Shown here: positions 23,721-36,204 of the stretch, piece after piece
Layout: each line of letters opens with the position of its first letter
How positions within the stretch are numbered: position 1 is the stretch's first letter
From: Sternotherus odoratus
Lineage: Eukaryota; Chordata; Testudines; Kinosternidae
Direction: 5' to 3'
DNA: 64,000 bases
Assembly: GCA_032164245.1 (NCBI GenBank)
Contig: JAVMKO010000007.1
Coordinates: 2,976,001 to 3,040,000, forward strand
Notes under the pieces: model-generated
Seen by the model: only the letters and a program-made list of their open reading frames with translations
Database searches by the model: none
What the model was told of the DNA's origin: nothing
Position numbers and translations under genes: made by a program

Positions 23721-26700
23721 CGCTGGATGCTCGTCTTGCAGCACTGAAAGCTTTATAGTGATATAGGTTCCTTTAACTGACCCTGGGATTTGTGTGGCTA
23801 ACTCCCCTCAGCTCTTTTGAGAGTCCCATCATTTTCTAAAAGGCTAATGTGTGGGAAAAGGAGGTAGTCTCATGCCCCCACAGTAAAGTTTCCAGTGCTT
23901 TTTTCCATTTAAAACAGGGGCCCGTTCCCTTAAACACCCATGAAACCTCACAAATCTTTCCCCAAATGATACCACTTTCACGAGGAGTTTTTCTAGCTCT
24001 GTCTTGGACTCCAGCCAGCCCTGGCTTTTAAAGAAGGAAGAAATTAAAAGTCGGTTGATTTTGAAATGTCTTAGACACTTATTTTTTGATCCCCACAACT
24101 TTCATAATGGGAACATTTATGGCTCTGGCACTTCATACAGTACTTTCGGCTGCAAGATACAATATTGAAGCAGCTAGGAAACGTTTTAAATTGGCAAGAG
24201 TTATCTTCACCGTCCCCCTTTTCTCTTTGCTACAGATATCAATAGAGCACTGCATCTTTACAGACGGCTTCTGTTCTCCTGTGCTACTTTCCCAGCTCAC
24301 TAGCTCGTTGGGCCTGTATCGCTCCAGACTCTTAGCGACAAATTCTGATGTTAGCTGCCTCTAGGCCTCCCCTACGTGACCAGGTATCAGACTGACCCTT
24401 GGATGAGGCCCTGAAGGAAGGCTTCCATCTGTAGACCTGCCAGTGATCCAAAGGTCCATTGACTTCAAACAGCGTTAGACTCTTTGTGCTGCATAGGTAC
24501 TAGCAATGCAAGACGTCCTTCACAATCCCCCTGACGCGTCCCCAACCTTATCATGGAAGGCTGACCTGAACAGGCGAGTTGAGCTGAGTTCAAACAGGAC
24601 TTCTCATTTCTCACTGCATGGTACCACCTATAAGAGGTCCCAGCCAGGACTATTTTTGAAGGTTCATGTAAGATACCGTCTCACCTTATGAATCAAAAGT
24701 GTTTCGTGGTTCTTGTCCTTTATTACAGAGTATCATGTGAATGTTGTGTTCCCTTCTCACTTATTTCTACAGGACATACCCATGATACGTGGTAAGCCAT
24801 GACTCTGCTTTCTTTGCTCCCAGAAGTGTGACAAAATTGCAGGGGATAGTTAATACAGTTAGACACAAACATTCAAATCCTCTTCTGAGTCATTACAAAC
24901 TAATTAAGTGAGTTTGCTGCTTTGCTGATGCTGTGGATTTTGTTTTAGTCTCCTGGATGTTCTTGTTCTGCAGACAGCTAATTATACTATTATAGTTGGT
25001 TAACGAATTCCAGACTTTGGTGGATTGTGTGTGACAAATGACTCACTCGCCTAAAAATCTCTTGTTATTGCAGCATGATCAGCAGAGAGAGAACACTGAG
25101 CCCTGGGGAGTGCTACATGGTTCCTGCAGATAGTTGAAGGAAGAGCAGCACAAAATTAAACATGGTCCTCCTTTAATTTTTAAGGAGAGTTGTTTAGAAA
25201 GGGACAAGTCATGAAGGATACTGGCCCGAGATCTACAGTGGTCCAATTCAGTTTGAGTAAGGATAGCAGGATCTACCTTATAATGTTAGAAATGTTTCTA
25301 TTGATCTGTGTATTTCTCAGCTCCTTTTTAATCAGGCTGCAGAAAATTGAGGATGTGTCATATTTTGACTATGAGGACTGGCCCCCTGGGTCACATTGTA
25401 GACAGAACACAAAGGGGTTTCGCTGTTGTAAATTGGAGCTGCTCAATACATGGCAAGCGGCTATAGAAATGATTTTCTACACCAAAGAGGAACAAAAAGT
25501 CATAGTATTGGTTTTTTTCATGAAACAAGTAATTCGGAAAAAAATCAAACTGGGAATGTTGAAAATAGACATTTGACAGGTTTGACTGAAAGAAAGTAGA
25601 GCATGTTAAAATACCATTTCATAAGAAAAATGCCATAATACATCTACATGATATATATATGGATACTACAATTTATGCGCGATCATTCCAAAGCCTTATC
25701 TATAGATACAGCTGCCACTTTCACTGATTCTCCCAATCTGGGACTTGAATAATGTAATGAAAAACCAAACATTTTCCTACAGCAAGATTCAATTCAATTC
25801 ACAGGGAATAAATGTCTTGCAAAACTTTTTGCCCCTCTAGTGTACGTGTGGGGTGAGTATGGCCTTTCACATTCTATCCCTTGTCCATGCTGGGAAATGC
25901 AGGATTTTCTTTAGGTCATGATTTTTTTGGGGTCTGGTTCATTCAGAAGAGATTTTCCTAAATACCCGCTGACACTATGGGACATAATGGTGTCTGCGGC
26001 TAATAGCACAACGAATGAAGTGTTTGGCAATGAATGAAACCCAAATGACTTCACGTGGGTTCCTGTCTAACTGGTTTCTCAGAGCAGAGTTTAAATTGAA
26101 ATGGGACTCTCCACGGGGCAGGGATATGGAGAGAAGCGCATCAGAAATGATTGGGACCTGGCGAATCTGTCAGTTGACATGGTGCTGCTTGGGAACAGAG
26201 AGGCTGAAGTAAGTTACTTCGCCAATGCAGAGATCATATTATACAGACTAATACGCCGTGTTCTTCAAAATCAAACTGGAGAGAAAGGGTAACACTGGTT
26301 TACTGGTGCAGGTAGCAATTCTTAATACCAGTACGTGTCTTTACTCTGTCTTCTTAGTTAACCATGTTAATCAGCTTGTTGGATTTGGTAAGCAAAGCAA
26401 AATTTAGGTTGAGTATCTTAAAAATCTCCAACAGTGATAGGTGTTAGGCTTTGAAATAATCTCCCCAGGGCAGGCCTCAGCACTTGGTACATTTAAAACC
26501 AGCCCACGAGCAGCCCAGTAGTACGGTAGGAGCAATCGTAGCTACGCAGAGAGATGGTCTGCTCATATAAGCGCTGTGATTCAGGAACGTGTCAGACAGC
26601 TGACAGGCAGAGCGGTGAACTGGGTAGAATAATGGACTGGAACTTAGATCTGGAATCTCCATTAACTTCCAGAAGCAGGATACGGAACCTGCTAGCGTAG

Positions 26701-27839
26701 CTGACCCATTCGTTGTAGCAAATACCGTGTTCCTAGCTGAATTACAGAAGTGATGCGGTCTATTAGGGGACCCTTGATTCAGGGTCAAAAGAGATCACAA
26801 GGGTTATGTAGACTGATTCAGCAAATCATCCCTATTCAGCAAAGGCACTTAAGCTTTAAAATAACACTTCACCTAGAACCCCACCCAGTAATTTCTACAT
26901 CAAGCCCAATACTTGATCCTAAACTAGAGCAAATTTTTTCAATAACCATCTCATGTTTTATATCACTGAAATTAACCAGTCGCATGCAAATACAGTTCAA
27001 TTAAGCCACGTTCTGCTACAGGGGGATTTATTTCTATCCACAGGTCAGACAACTTGGTGGAGCTTTTCCCACAAGCAATAGCAGAGCGGTAACTAACAAG
27101 AAACATTGGCCAGTTCATGTTAGAAAATGCATTGCTTTTCTTTAAAAAAACCCCAAACATTTAATATTTCTAGTCCCCCCCCACATATTCCTTCCATAAA
27201 TGTTCTGTTAGTAGCCTTCATTTACTATTTTTTAAACTACATTCTTGATATTTGAAAATATTTAAAGATTCCAGCTTGGCTAATCACCCAGTGAAGCTGG
27301 TTAAAAAAATGGAGGAAGGGACAATTGAGAAAGCGTGTACGATGGGCTCCTCTCCCTGCCCCTCAATCCCATCAGTTTCTATAGACCAATGCTGCGAAAT
27401 TATCAGTGGAAAGAGTGTTGTTGTTTTTAGAGCATCCACAGAAAGGTATAACAAAATCATAGATTCAATTCCCCTCCCCCCCCCCCAGTTTTAAAATACA
27501 AAATATCCATTTTTCAAAAGGTTTACTTTTGGTATTGCCCGCTGGCGAATGAGTGGACCAATACAAAAACGCCAAAAAAAAAATAATGAAAACACCCAAA
27601 ATGAAAAGACAAAGCGGATGAACAAAACTAAAAATTAAATTTTCATGGAAAGAGAAAGGAAAGGGTTTGAGGAAATGAAAGTGTGACTGGATTTTCATTT
27701 CTGAAGAGACCATTTTTAAGTGAAAAACATTTCGTTTGAAAAATGGCGCTGAGCTTTGTCTAGAAGGTCCAGTTCTGGATCTTACTTACACTCCCTGAAC
27801 CTCTTTGATCTGCAGCTTTTGGTCCCGATCCTGTGTGCA
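23721..27839. other. Unassigned sequence, about 4 kb
   Basis: Includes a 128-codon frame (25190-25576, +) without a recognisable domain and a poly-C run near 27473-27487. No repeat was identified with confidence. This is the longest stretch for which I can say little. Confidence 0.35.
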
Positions 27840-27844
27840 TCCTC

Positions 27845-28025
27845 GCCTGCCAGTTGGGAAACCCGAGTTCTAACTCTGCCACTGGCCTTCTGAGTGACCT
27901 TGAGCAAGTCACTTTGCTGCTTTGTGCCTCAGTTTCCCCCTCTGTAAAATGGAGTAACAATATCAACCTCCTTTGCTAAGTACTTGGAGATCTAGGGATG
28001 TCAAGTGCTATATAAGAGCTGGGTC
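27845..28025 (+). repeat. MIR SINE, well preserved
   Basis: Contains 'ctctgccactggccttctg', 'gtgaccttgagcaagtcac', 'tgtgcctcagtttccccc' and 'tctgtaaaatggagtaac' in order, the MIR core and 3' region, ending with 'aagtgctatataagagc'. Confidence 0.8.
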
Positions 28026-29133
28026 TTATTGTAACTTAGCACACAACACATCCTATTGATTTCAGAGTTCAGCAAATGCTGACATGTTTCCCGGTGAAAT
28101 CGCAAGGGACCAACAATTTTGTGACACTGTTGCTATGTCCCACTCACTCCCAGTTCAGCTACAAAAATATGTCAGCTTTAGTTAAAATATTTATTTTGTT
28201 TCATTGCTTTGCCGTGCTGTGGAAATCCAGTGTCATTTTGCAGTCTAAATTATACCCATATGGGAGCTGTCTTTGAGTGCAAGCGTCTGTGTCATAAAAA
28301 CAGGTCCAAGAACGATACACCCGAGAAGAAACCTGATTGAGCCTTGAAAATAACTGTCTACCTAAAACTATAGCCCTGGTTCAAGTGGATTGTTTCTTTC
28401 AATTTATGAGCAGTAGTTAGAGAGGGAACCAATTGCTACAGAAACACCAACGACAGAAATGGAGAGATCTGTGGTTGATGGCCCATACCCCGGCTGGGGG
28501 TGACGGGCAAAATTATTATATATTATATAGTTAGGGAATGTATCTCTAATTCCAAACGGCGGCAACTGTACAACATTCCACCAACACAAGTACTGTGCAC
28601 TAGTTTTATTTTGCATTGGAGTTTAATTGGGTGTAGAAGATTAACTTCTGGTGCCCAGCACAGGACAGGGACTTTTAGCCAACAGCAGGGTGAGAGAACA
28701 AACCTCATCCTCCACCTGTTTACACTAGTTTTGTACCACTACAATAGAGAGAAAATTGGGCCTAATATATTTCCTTCTATAGTTCAGTTAGCTTATATTA
28801 TGTCAACCCTAGCTGAGATCAGGACCCTATCATGCTACGTGCTAGACATGCACAGAGTAAGGTTCCTGAGCCAAAGGGCTGACACGCAACACAGGCATAG
28901 TGCAGGAGAAAGGAAATCCCATAAGAGCCCATTTTACAGAAGGGGAACAGAGTACTGCTGGTCTAAAACTATATTTTATTTACAATGAAAAAAAAACCAC
29001 TCTAAAATGTCTCACAGAATATTTCAGGGTTTTGACAAATACCAGAAAAATTTCAGCAAGACCAGCAATGTTTGAAAACTAAATTGAGAGAGATGAGGTG
29101 GGTGAGATAATAATATATTGCGATATGCCTACC
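28026..29133. other. Mostly unassigned sequence
   Basis: A 'gctgagatcaggaccctatc' module near 28810-28960 matches the MIR-associated repeat at 7196. A 162-codon frame (28500-28988, +) overlaps it and is not credible as a gene. Confidence 0.35.
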
Positions 29134-29313
29134 TCATAGAACTGGAAGGACCTTGAAAGGTCAGGGAGTCCAGTCCCCTGTCTACACCAGCAGGACCAAG
29201 TACTGTCCCCTGACAGATTTTTTGCCCCAGATCTCTAAATGGTCCCCTCAAGGATTGAACTCAGAACCCTCAGTTTAGCAGGCCAATGCTCAAACCACTG
29301 AGCTATCCCTCCC
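29134..29313 (-). mobile_element. Cry I-type SINE
   Basis: Minus-strand copy: CR1 tail at the left ('ctcatagaactggaagg'), then 'tctaaatggtcccctcaagg', the B box ('ggattgaactcagaaccc') and the A-box end ('ccactgagctatccctccc'). The tRNA-like head is the best preserved in the window. Confidence 0.82.
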
Positions 29314-29324
29314 AAAAAATTTTA

Positions 29325-29505
29325 TTGGTCTAACTTCTGTCAGTAAGAGCTTTTGAGCTCCATGCCAGGTGCGATGAAGAGTTCTTGTGGAACCCAAAAG
29401 TTTGTCTCTTTCATGGACCGAAGTCGGCCCAGTAAAAGATATTACCTCACCCATCTTGTCTGTCTCCTATCCTAGGACCAACATGGCTACAACACTGCAG
29501 AAAAA
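29325..29505 (+). repeat. Dispersed repeat, second family (class unassigned)
   Basis: 'gtttgtctctttcatgg', 'gtaaaagatattacctcacc' and 'ggaccaacatggctacaac' occur in order. I recognise this as a widespread vertebrate repeat whose layout parallels the element at 15212. Confidence 0.5.
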
Positions 29506-30316
29506 CAGACCAGCTCTAGAACTGGACACAGAGAGGTAGAGGACTTGACCAAATTTGCACATCAAGCTTATGAGAGCTCCCGGGAACGGGACCCAAAAAG
29601 CTGACACGTTACTTCAGTGGTTTAACCACAGTCCCTGGTGCTTACTGATACCTAGTGAAGGTCACCCGTGGATCACAAAGCTCTTTACAAAGATCGTCAT
29701 ATTATTATCTCTATTTTACTGACGAGGAAGCTGTTGGCCCTGGGCAGGTAACAGGGGAAAGATGATTGGCCTAGGGTTGCACAGCAGCCCATGTCATCCT
29801 GGAATCCAAGTCTTCTGAGTTGCAGTCTATCCACTACACAACGCTGTCATTCCCCCACCCCAGCCCCGAGACCAACCTTCCTCAGCTACAGACCAGGTGG
29901 AAGTCCATCAATATAACGTTTAGTCAACATATCGACAGCTACAGACTGATGAAATGTATCTTTAATTACTGCTTGTCTATCTTATGGACTCAAGAAGTGT
30001 GGGTGGGACTAGCTTGATTTTAGGAAGAAAGCCTGTAATATAAAAATTCAAAGGCTGGACTTTTTCCCCATCTTGCAGTCAATTTTTTTATTTGAATGTT
30101 CACTCATGTATTGCAAAAGGTTCAGTTCATAGCAGAGATGCTGCTTCAGTTCCAGGGTATGATGAGCAAGACAAAGTTAGAATTATGTGACGTTCGGCAC
30201 ATAAAACTGTGTGAGTTCTACAAAGGGGTAACAGTGACTGGACTAGTCTTTCAGATGTCAAGAATCTCACTTGTCTATTGGCAGGGGTGAATGAGAACCT
30301 GTTTTTTCCATCTGTA
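29506..30316. other. MIR-like piece and unassigned sequence
   Basis: Positions 29655-29850 resemble a reverse MIR ('ctttacaaagatcg', 'tattttactgacgagg', 'ctatccactacac'). The remainder to 30316 is unassigned. Confidence 0.4.
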
Positions 30317-30431
30317 GTCTGGGGTTTTTCCACCTGAGTCTGGGGTTTTTCCATCTGTAGTCTGGGGTTTTTCCACCTGAGTCTGGGGTTTTTCCATCTG
30401 TAGTCTGGGGTTTTCCCACCTGAGTCTGGGG
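30317..30431. repeat. 43-bp tandem repeat built from two alternating half-units
   Basis: Alternating 'gtctggggtttttccacctga' and 'gtctggggtttttccatctgta' half-units (21 and 22 bp) repeat about 2.7 times as a 43-bp unit. Confidence 0.85.
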
Positions 30432-30882
30432 AACTCTAGGAATCCAGTTCGAGTTATAGCTGGAATTTAAAGAAACTACTATTTTGTGTAGCAGGTGTTT
30501 ATTCATTTTTGCATGAAGTTGCTTCTAAAAGTTATAAGCATCTCTTTCCCCAGCATGTAGCTTATGCTGCAACAGGAATGGTCCGGTGACAAGCACTTCC
30601 GATAGCAGGGAATGGGGTGAATGTGCACCACGACAAGCAGTAAGTTCAGTCACAATTTGCCGGACACCTTCACAAAGGCATCGCTGTATAGACCTGAGAA
30701 TGAGTACTACAATCGCAATCAGACTGTGCCCACAGCCGTCCTGGCTGCTGACTGCAGACAGAAGAGCGGAGAACAGCTAACCACAGGAGTAAGTGGACTG
30801 CTGCTAACCTGGCCTGCCGCGGCTCTCAGGCATGCAGGACTGAAGTGTTGCAGTGAAAATCCACCTGGCACTAGAGCTGGGG

Positions 30883-31290
30883 AGGGTTGTCAGTCATCCG
30901 GTTTTCGACTGTAGTACCCGGTCAAAAAGGGACCCCGGCGGCTCGGGTCAGCCGCTAAAAGTCCGGTTGGCTGTAGTGCAGGCGTAAGGCAGGCTACTCC
31001 CTACCTGTCCTGGCACCGCCCTGCACCCCAGAAGTGGCCAGCAGGTCTGGCTCCTAGATGGTGGATGACCCCACGGGGCTCGGTGCGCTGCCCCAGACCC
31101 CCCGAGCACCAGACCTGCACTCCCATTGGCCCAACCCTAAGCCCCACCCCTAGTCCAGAGCCCTCCGCAACCCAGACCCCCTCCTGCACCCCAAAGCCCT
31201 TATCCCTGGTCCCATCCCAGAGCCCGTACCCCCCCTACTTCATCTCCATGTCTTAAAAACCCACAGCTCCCCCACATTCGTAATCCCTCA
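30883..31290. mobile_element. GC-rich dispersed element (left part)
   Basis: 'gggttgtcagtcatccggtt', 'acccggtcaaaaaggg', 'taaaagtccggttggc' and 'ggcaggctactccctacc' form a familiar reptile interspersed element. It runs directly into the C-rich minisatellite, which may be part of the same element. Confidence 0.45.
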
Positions 31291-31315
31291 GCCCCACCCT
31301 GGAGCCCTCTCCCCA

Positions 31316-31935
31316 AACCCCTCATCCCAATCCCCACACCAGAGCCTCACCCCCAGCCAGATCCCAATCCCAATCCCCAAACCCTTCATCCCAATCCCCA
31401 CACCACAGCCTCACCCCCAGCCAGATCCCAATCCCAATCCCCAAACCCTTCATCCCAATCCCCACACCACAGCCTCACCCCCAGCCAGATCCAAATCCCA
31501 ATCCCCAAACCCTTCATCCCAATCCCCACACCACAGCCTCACCCCCAGCCAGATCCCAATCCCAATCCCCAAACCCTTCATCCCAATCCCCACACCACAG
31601 CCTCACCCCCAGCCAGATCCCAATCCCAATCCCCAAACCCTTCATCCCAATCCCCACACCACAGCCTCATCCCCAGCCAGATCCCAATCCCAATCCCCAA
31701 ACCCTTCATCCCAATCCCCACACCACAGCCTCACCCCCAGCCAGATCCCAATCCCCAAACCCTTCATCCCAATCCCCACACCACAGCCTCACCCCCAGCC
31801 AGATCCCAATCCCAATCCCCAAACCCTTCATCCCAATCCCCACACCACAGCCTCACCCCCAGCCAGATCCCAATCCCAATCCCCAAACCCTTCATCCCAA
31901 TCCCCACACCACAGCCTCACCCCCAGCCAGATCCC
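31316..31935. repeat. 64-bp C-rich minisatellite, about 9-10 units
   Basis: The unit runs 'cttcatcccaatccccacac', 'cacagcctcacccccagcc', 'agatcccaatcccaatcccc'. Spacing between successive 'acccttcatc' motifs is 64 bp (31381, 31445, 31509). One unit near 31741 lacks a 6-bp 'cccaat' hexamer and is 58 bp. Units are nearly identical, so the array looks young. Confidence 0.9.
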
Positions 31936-31945
31936 TCATCCCCCC

Positions 31946-33258
31946 CCCCAGCCCAGTAAAAGTGAGCACTGAGGGAGGGGGAAGGTAGTGAGTGGGCCTT
32001 GGGGAAGCGAGTGGTGCTTTGTTTTGAAATTGAATTATTTTTACATAAAAAAGGTAAACAGGTCTCTCTCCCCCTGCTCTGATACAATGAAACACTGAAC
32101 AAAATGTTTAGACTTAAAGCAAAATTTGTTGTTCTTTTGTTTCAGCAAGAAAAAAAATCCCTTTTGGTTTAATACGAACCATTTTTTGGATCAACTTTTT
32201 AGTTTGGCGCCGGGAAAAAACAAAAAAAACCAAGCAAAAATTAAACCAATTATTAACGTGGCAGTAAATAACACTTTCAAATCAAGGGGTTCAATTTCCT
32301 TGTCTCCCTGCCATGATTTTTGTTCGGGAATATGGAAAGGGAGAGACAGGGATCAAAATTTCAGCCACGTGCTTTTTCTCCAATAGTTGATCATTGTTTT
32401 TTAGATAATCAAAATATTGTGATGCTCCAAAAGTCCACATATGGTCAAATGTTTTTACTGAGTCAATGAAATATTTTTCATATTCCTTAGTCACATACAT
32501 TGTATCCATGTGGCTAAATAAAGGTGAAGTCCCATCTTAGTCTTGTACAGATTTAACTGAATATGGCTCAATAACCTCAAGTTAGTCTATTTTTAGGCAG
32601 ATGTTTCCAATTATAGTAGCACAAATGAGGCCACGAGTAAGGAGGATGTTTTATGTCCTATACTATAGAATATCCTTGTCATTCAAAAGGTTTCCAGTTG
32701 TTTGTGCTCTTGAAATTGAGAGCATGTGTGTTACTGCCATAACCACCATTTCTAGTGCTTTACAATGTACACTTGAAAGTTCCCATCCAAGAAACAGGAG
32801 TCCTCAGAATGGGCAAAGTAGCAGGATTTCTAGAATAAAGGTCAAATGACCTTCCCTGTGACATTCAGGCCCCAACAATCTAGGAACTGCATGTGTGAGA
32901 CCACACCACACACAGCATTTCTGCCAGAGCACCCAGCCAACACCCATATTCGTCAGATAACGGCACGAGAATACATGCATTTTTCATGAACATCAACCAA
33001 TCCACGTGTTTGTACACACAAAACCTGCTTCACGCAGCTGTATGTAGCCAAGCAAACCAAGAGGCGCATGAGAGGAGCAAGTCAGAGATCAGCTGAGAAA
33101 TTGCAATTAGTAGATTGCTTTTCTGGCTGCTTACCCAGCTCTAGTTTAAATATACAACACTGCAGAGGTTCCGTTTTCTCCTTGGATTTGGTTTGATTTG
33201 GCTAATACCAGTAAGTTCTTTATCAGTTCCAAGGCTACAGAGAAGAGATAATTCAGAG
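31946..33258. other. Unassigned sequence
   Basis: On the minus strand 32291-32509 has a 72-codon frame with a KEYEKYFIDSVKTFDHMWTF segment that looks protein-like. An acceptor-like 'cacctttatttag' lies just upstream, but no convincing donor follows. No assignment is made. Confidence 0.3.
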
Positions 33259-33259
33259 C

Positions 33260-33536
33260 TAAGGGCTTATCTGTTAGAAAAATTGCACCTATTTAACTAT
33301 ATTGATTTCAAAAATCAATCCCGTTAAGCTAGTACAAACCCCCAATGTAGATGCCATTAAACTGTTTGATCTTTTGTTGTAATTGATATAACATTTGCAG
33401 GAAAGTTACAGAATTAAGTTAAACTGATATAAATCAGTTTAAGTGCATCAGCACTAGGGAGTTGCATTGGTTTAACAAGCTCAATTTCAAATTGATTTTG
33501 TTAAGCCAATGCAATGTTTCTAGTGTACTCCTAGGT
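33260..33536. mobile_element. MITE of the 'taagggcttgtctaca' type
   Basis: Begins 'taagggcttatctgttag', contains 'aaaaatcaatcccgttaa', 'cccccaatgtagatgcc' and later the mirror 'gcattggtttaacaagc' / 'ttgttaagccaatgcaa', and ends near 'gtgtactcctag'. It is a palindromic turtle element, diverged. Confidence 0.5.
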
Positions 33537-33936
33537 CCCGATTTTAATTCTGAATGTCTTTCTGACCCCTATGGTAAAAAGGAAGAATCCACTGCAGCTC
33601 ACTTAGGGGAACTGTTCAGATTTTCACATCTTTTAAAGGTGAAAAGGAAATTTCTAGGCTTTAATCCCCATTTTTGCTAACTCTGGTTTTGAGTGTCTTG
33701 GTTGGATTCTAGGGAGCAGTTCCAGGCTCTGAGGGCATGGTAAATAACCACTTTATTTTAGAATATGTGCTGATAAGAAAACTCAGTGCAACAGATGAAC
33801 AGGGGACCTGCTGGACTGGATGATATGGTATCTTGTCTCTGACCGTCGCCAGCATGAGCTGCTTCAGAGAGCTGCAAAAAGCCCCACAGTGGACAAGAAT
33901 GGAATAACTAGAGGGGAAATTTCTTTCTAGGCTTTG
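33537..33936. other. Unassigned sequence
   Basis: 'cagggg...ctgctggactgg' and 'tgaccgtcgccagcatgagc' near 33800-33860 look like an old LINE tail, but I cannot place it. Confidence 0.3.
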
Positions 33937-34791
33937 CAGTGGTTCTCAAACTTTTTGTATTGGCGACCCCTTTTGAACACCAAGCCTCTGACTACGACCC
34001 CCCCATTAGAAATTAAAAACACATTTTTGATATTTAACACTATGTTAAATAGTAAATTTAAACCCGATTGCTTTAAAAGAATTTTGTCATTGCTTTTCTC
34101 ACTGCTTTTAAATTAAGACTGAAACATGTTTATCAAATTAAATATAAGTGGAAAACTTATTTTTTAATTTACTACTTGACAGTAATTAATGACCTGAAGC
34201 AATCCAGGGTCAGGGTTCATAGCCTGGTGCAGGGATCGGAGTTGGGGTTTGCAGCCCAGCACTGAGTTTGGGGTCAGGGCTCAGACTGGGGCTCAGGCTC
34301 AAAGCTACCTGCCAGCACCAGAGTCGAGGGTTGGGGCTCCTGGCTCACAGCCCCACCGTGCGGGGCTTGGGGCTCACAGCCCCTCCACTCTGGGTTGGAG
34401 CTTGCAGCCCCTCCGCCACGCTGGGGTTGGGGCTTGCCACTCCACCCTGGGCTCGCAGCCCCACCGCCACGGTGGGGTCGGGGCTCACTGCCCCGCCCCG
34501 GGAGCCGGGGGTCGCCGCCCCGCCACCCCACTCTGGGGTTGGGGCTCAGAGCTTGCAGCCCCGCTGCTCCAGCCGGGGGTCGGGGCTCGCCACCCCGCCT
34601 CTCCACTCCGGCATCGGGGCTCGCTGCCCCACTACTCTGCCCCAGGGATCGGGGCTGGAACGGCAGCCCGCTGCAGGGGCCAGGTCACTTGCCGCGGGGG
34701 TCAGAGCTGGAGCCAACAGCCTGCCATGGGGGTTGGGGCTCACGACCCCCCACTAAAGCGGGCACGACCCCCCTGAGTTTGAGAACCAATG
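33937..34791. mobile_element. hAT-like element with GC-rich tandem interior
   Basis: Left terminus CAGTGGTTCTCAAACTTTTT and right terminus GAGTTTGAGAACCAATG are inverted repeats. The left third is AT-rich. The right two thirds (about 34240-34760) are a degenerate tandem array of 'ggggttggggctcgcagccc'-like units. The flanks (aggctttg and agctagag) do not form a clear 8-bp duplication. The overlapping 110-175 codon frames here are by-products of the array. Confidence 0.6.
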
Positions 34792-36029
34792 AGCTAGAGG
34801 AAGGATACCTGCACCCCCTCTGTCTCTCCCAGTCACACTGACTGGGTACCGGCTCAGACAGGTGTCTCCTTGTGTCTAAAAAGACACCCCGCGGGATTCA
34901 ACCAGCATCTTCCCTTGGATGACAGAAGTTGTCAATTGCCCCTAAGGTAGTGGAGCTGGGATCTGGAGAACTCCCTTTGGCAGGGGGCTATTTGTCCCCT
35001 GTCTGGTACTGAGACAAAACCAGCCTATGACTTTGTCCGTCATGGACATGGGGCACCATTTTAAAGAGCGCACTGATGAGCTCTTCCCGGTGGCATCTTC
35101 TAGGCCGCACGAGCTCATAGCACCAGGCGTGCAAGATCATGCCGGAGGGGGCAGGGTCACGCAGGTGGCGGGGAGCCAGGCTGTTCGCAGAAGTACTGGA
35201 ATGGCTGGTGTTCTAGGGATGCTCGGTGGCCTCTCTAGTGGCATCTATTTGAGCGAGGGACCCTGCAGCCACATAGCGATGGACAAAGACAAGAACCGCA
35301 TCACTTATAAAGAGACAATAGGTGGCAGCAGGATGAGGGAGGTGAAGTGACTTGCCAAGATCCTGAGGCTGGGCTGAGCTGGAGGGTGTTCCCTGGGGCC
35401 AGGGTAGAGCATCTGAGGGGTTTGGGTGGGAGTGTGGAAGGATGGGTGGCTTTTCAGGGCGGGTTGGATGGATGTGGTGGAATGTGAGGGGTAGGGAAAG
35501 CGTGTTTTACGAAGGCTATGTCGCAGGCGCGTATCACTGACTGAGGCAGAACAGTTTGGAGCAAGACTTTTGTTCCCTGAGGGAGTGGAAACTGCTCTCG
35601 GACTGAAGCTCTCTTTTGATCTAAGCGGGGGTGGGGGACCTTTTCTTGTTGAAAGCATCAGTTCTCCACTGGGGATGCACCTGAGGGCCCCCCCCCCCCA
35701 ATGTCCCTGCTGGCATCTCCCTCTCCTCTGGATTGTATCCAGGTTCTCTCCTACTGCCCCTTCCCATCCCTGTTCTCTTTCCCCTTTTTGTCTCGCTTTC
35801 TAAATACAGCCTCCCCATTTCCCTTTCCATTTTAATTGACGTTTTTTCTCTCTGTCTTTCTCAGCAGCCCACAGCTTTCGGCCTCTTTCCACCTCCCCCA
35901 CATCGTCCTCCTTCCTTTGCTTTCCTTGTCGCTTTACCGACCCAGGACACTGCCACCATGGGCAGGGCAGGCTGGGGAGAGACAGTCCCGTCTGGAGATG
36001 CACTGTGCTCTCAGAGCATGCTGATTATT
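34792..36029. other. Unassigned sequence
   Basis: Pyrimidine-rich between about 35690 and 35940, with a poly-C run near 35691. No recognised element. Confidence 0.35.
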
Positions 36030-36204
36030 GGAGGGAGATGCACTGTGGTTTGAGCATTGGCCTGCTAAATCCAGGGTTGAGAGTTCAATCCTTGAGGGGG
36101 CCAGTTAGGGATATGGGGCAAAAATAGGGATTGGTCCTGCTTTGAGCAGGGGGTTGGACTAGATGATCTCCTGAGCTCCCTTCCAACTCTGAGATTCTAT
36201 GATT
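36030..36204 (+). mobile_element. Cry I-type SINE, nearly complete
   Basis: A head with A-box-like 'ggtttgagcattggcctgc' and B-box-like 'ggttgagagttcaatcc' is followed by 'gggatatggggcaaaaa' and the CR1-type tail ending 'gagattctatgatt'. Confidence 0.85.

Noticed and set aside
29134..29313. tRNA gene
   Set aside because: The tRNA-like part is the head of a Cry I SINE joined to a CR1 tail. No complete cloverleaf was seen.
33929..34799. 8-bp target duplication around the hAT-like element at 33937
   Set aside because: The flanks aggctttg and agctagag match at too few positions to count.
34249..34841. Overlapping open frames of 110-175 codons
   Set aside because: They are products of the GC-rich tandem interior of a hAT-like element, with no domains.
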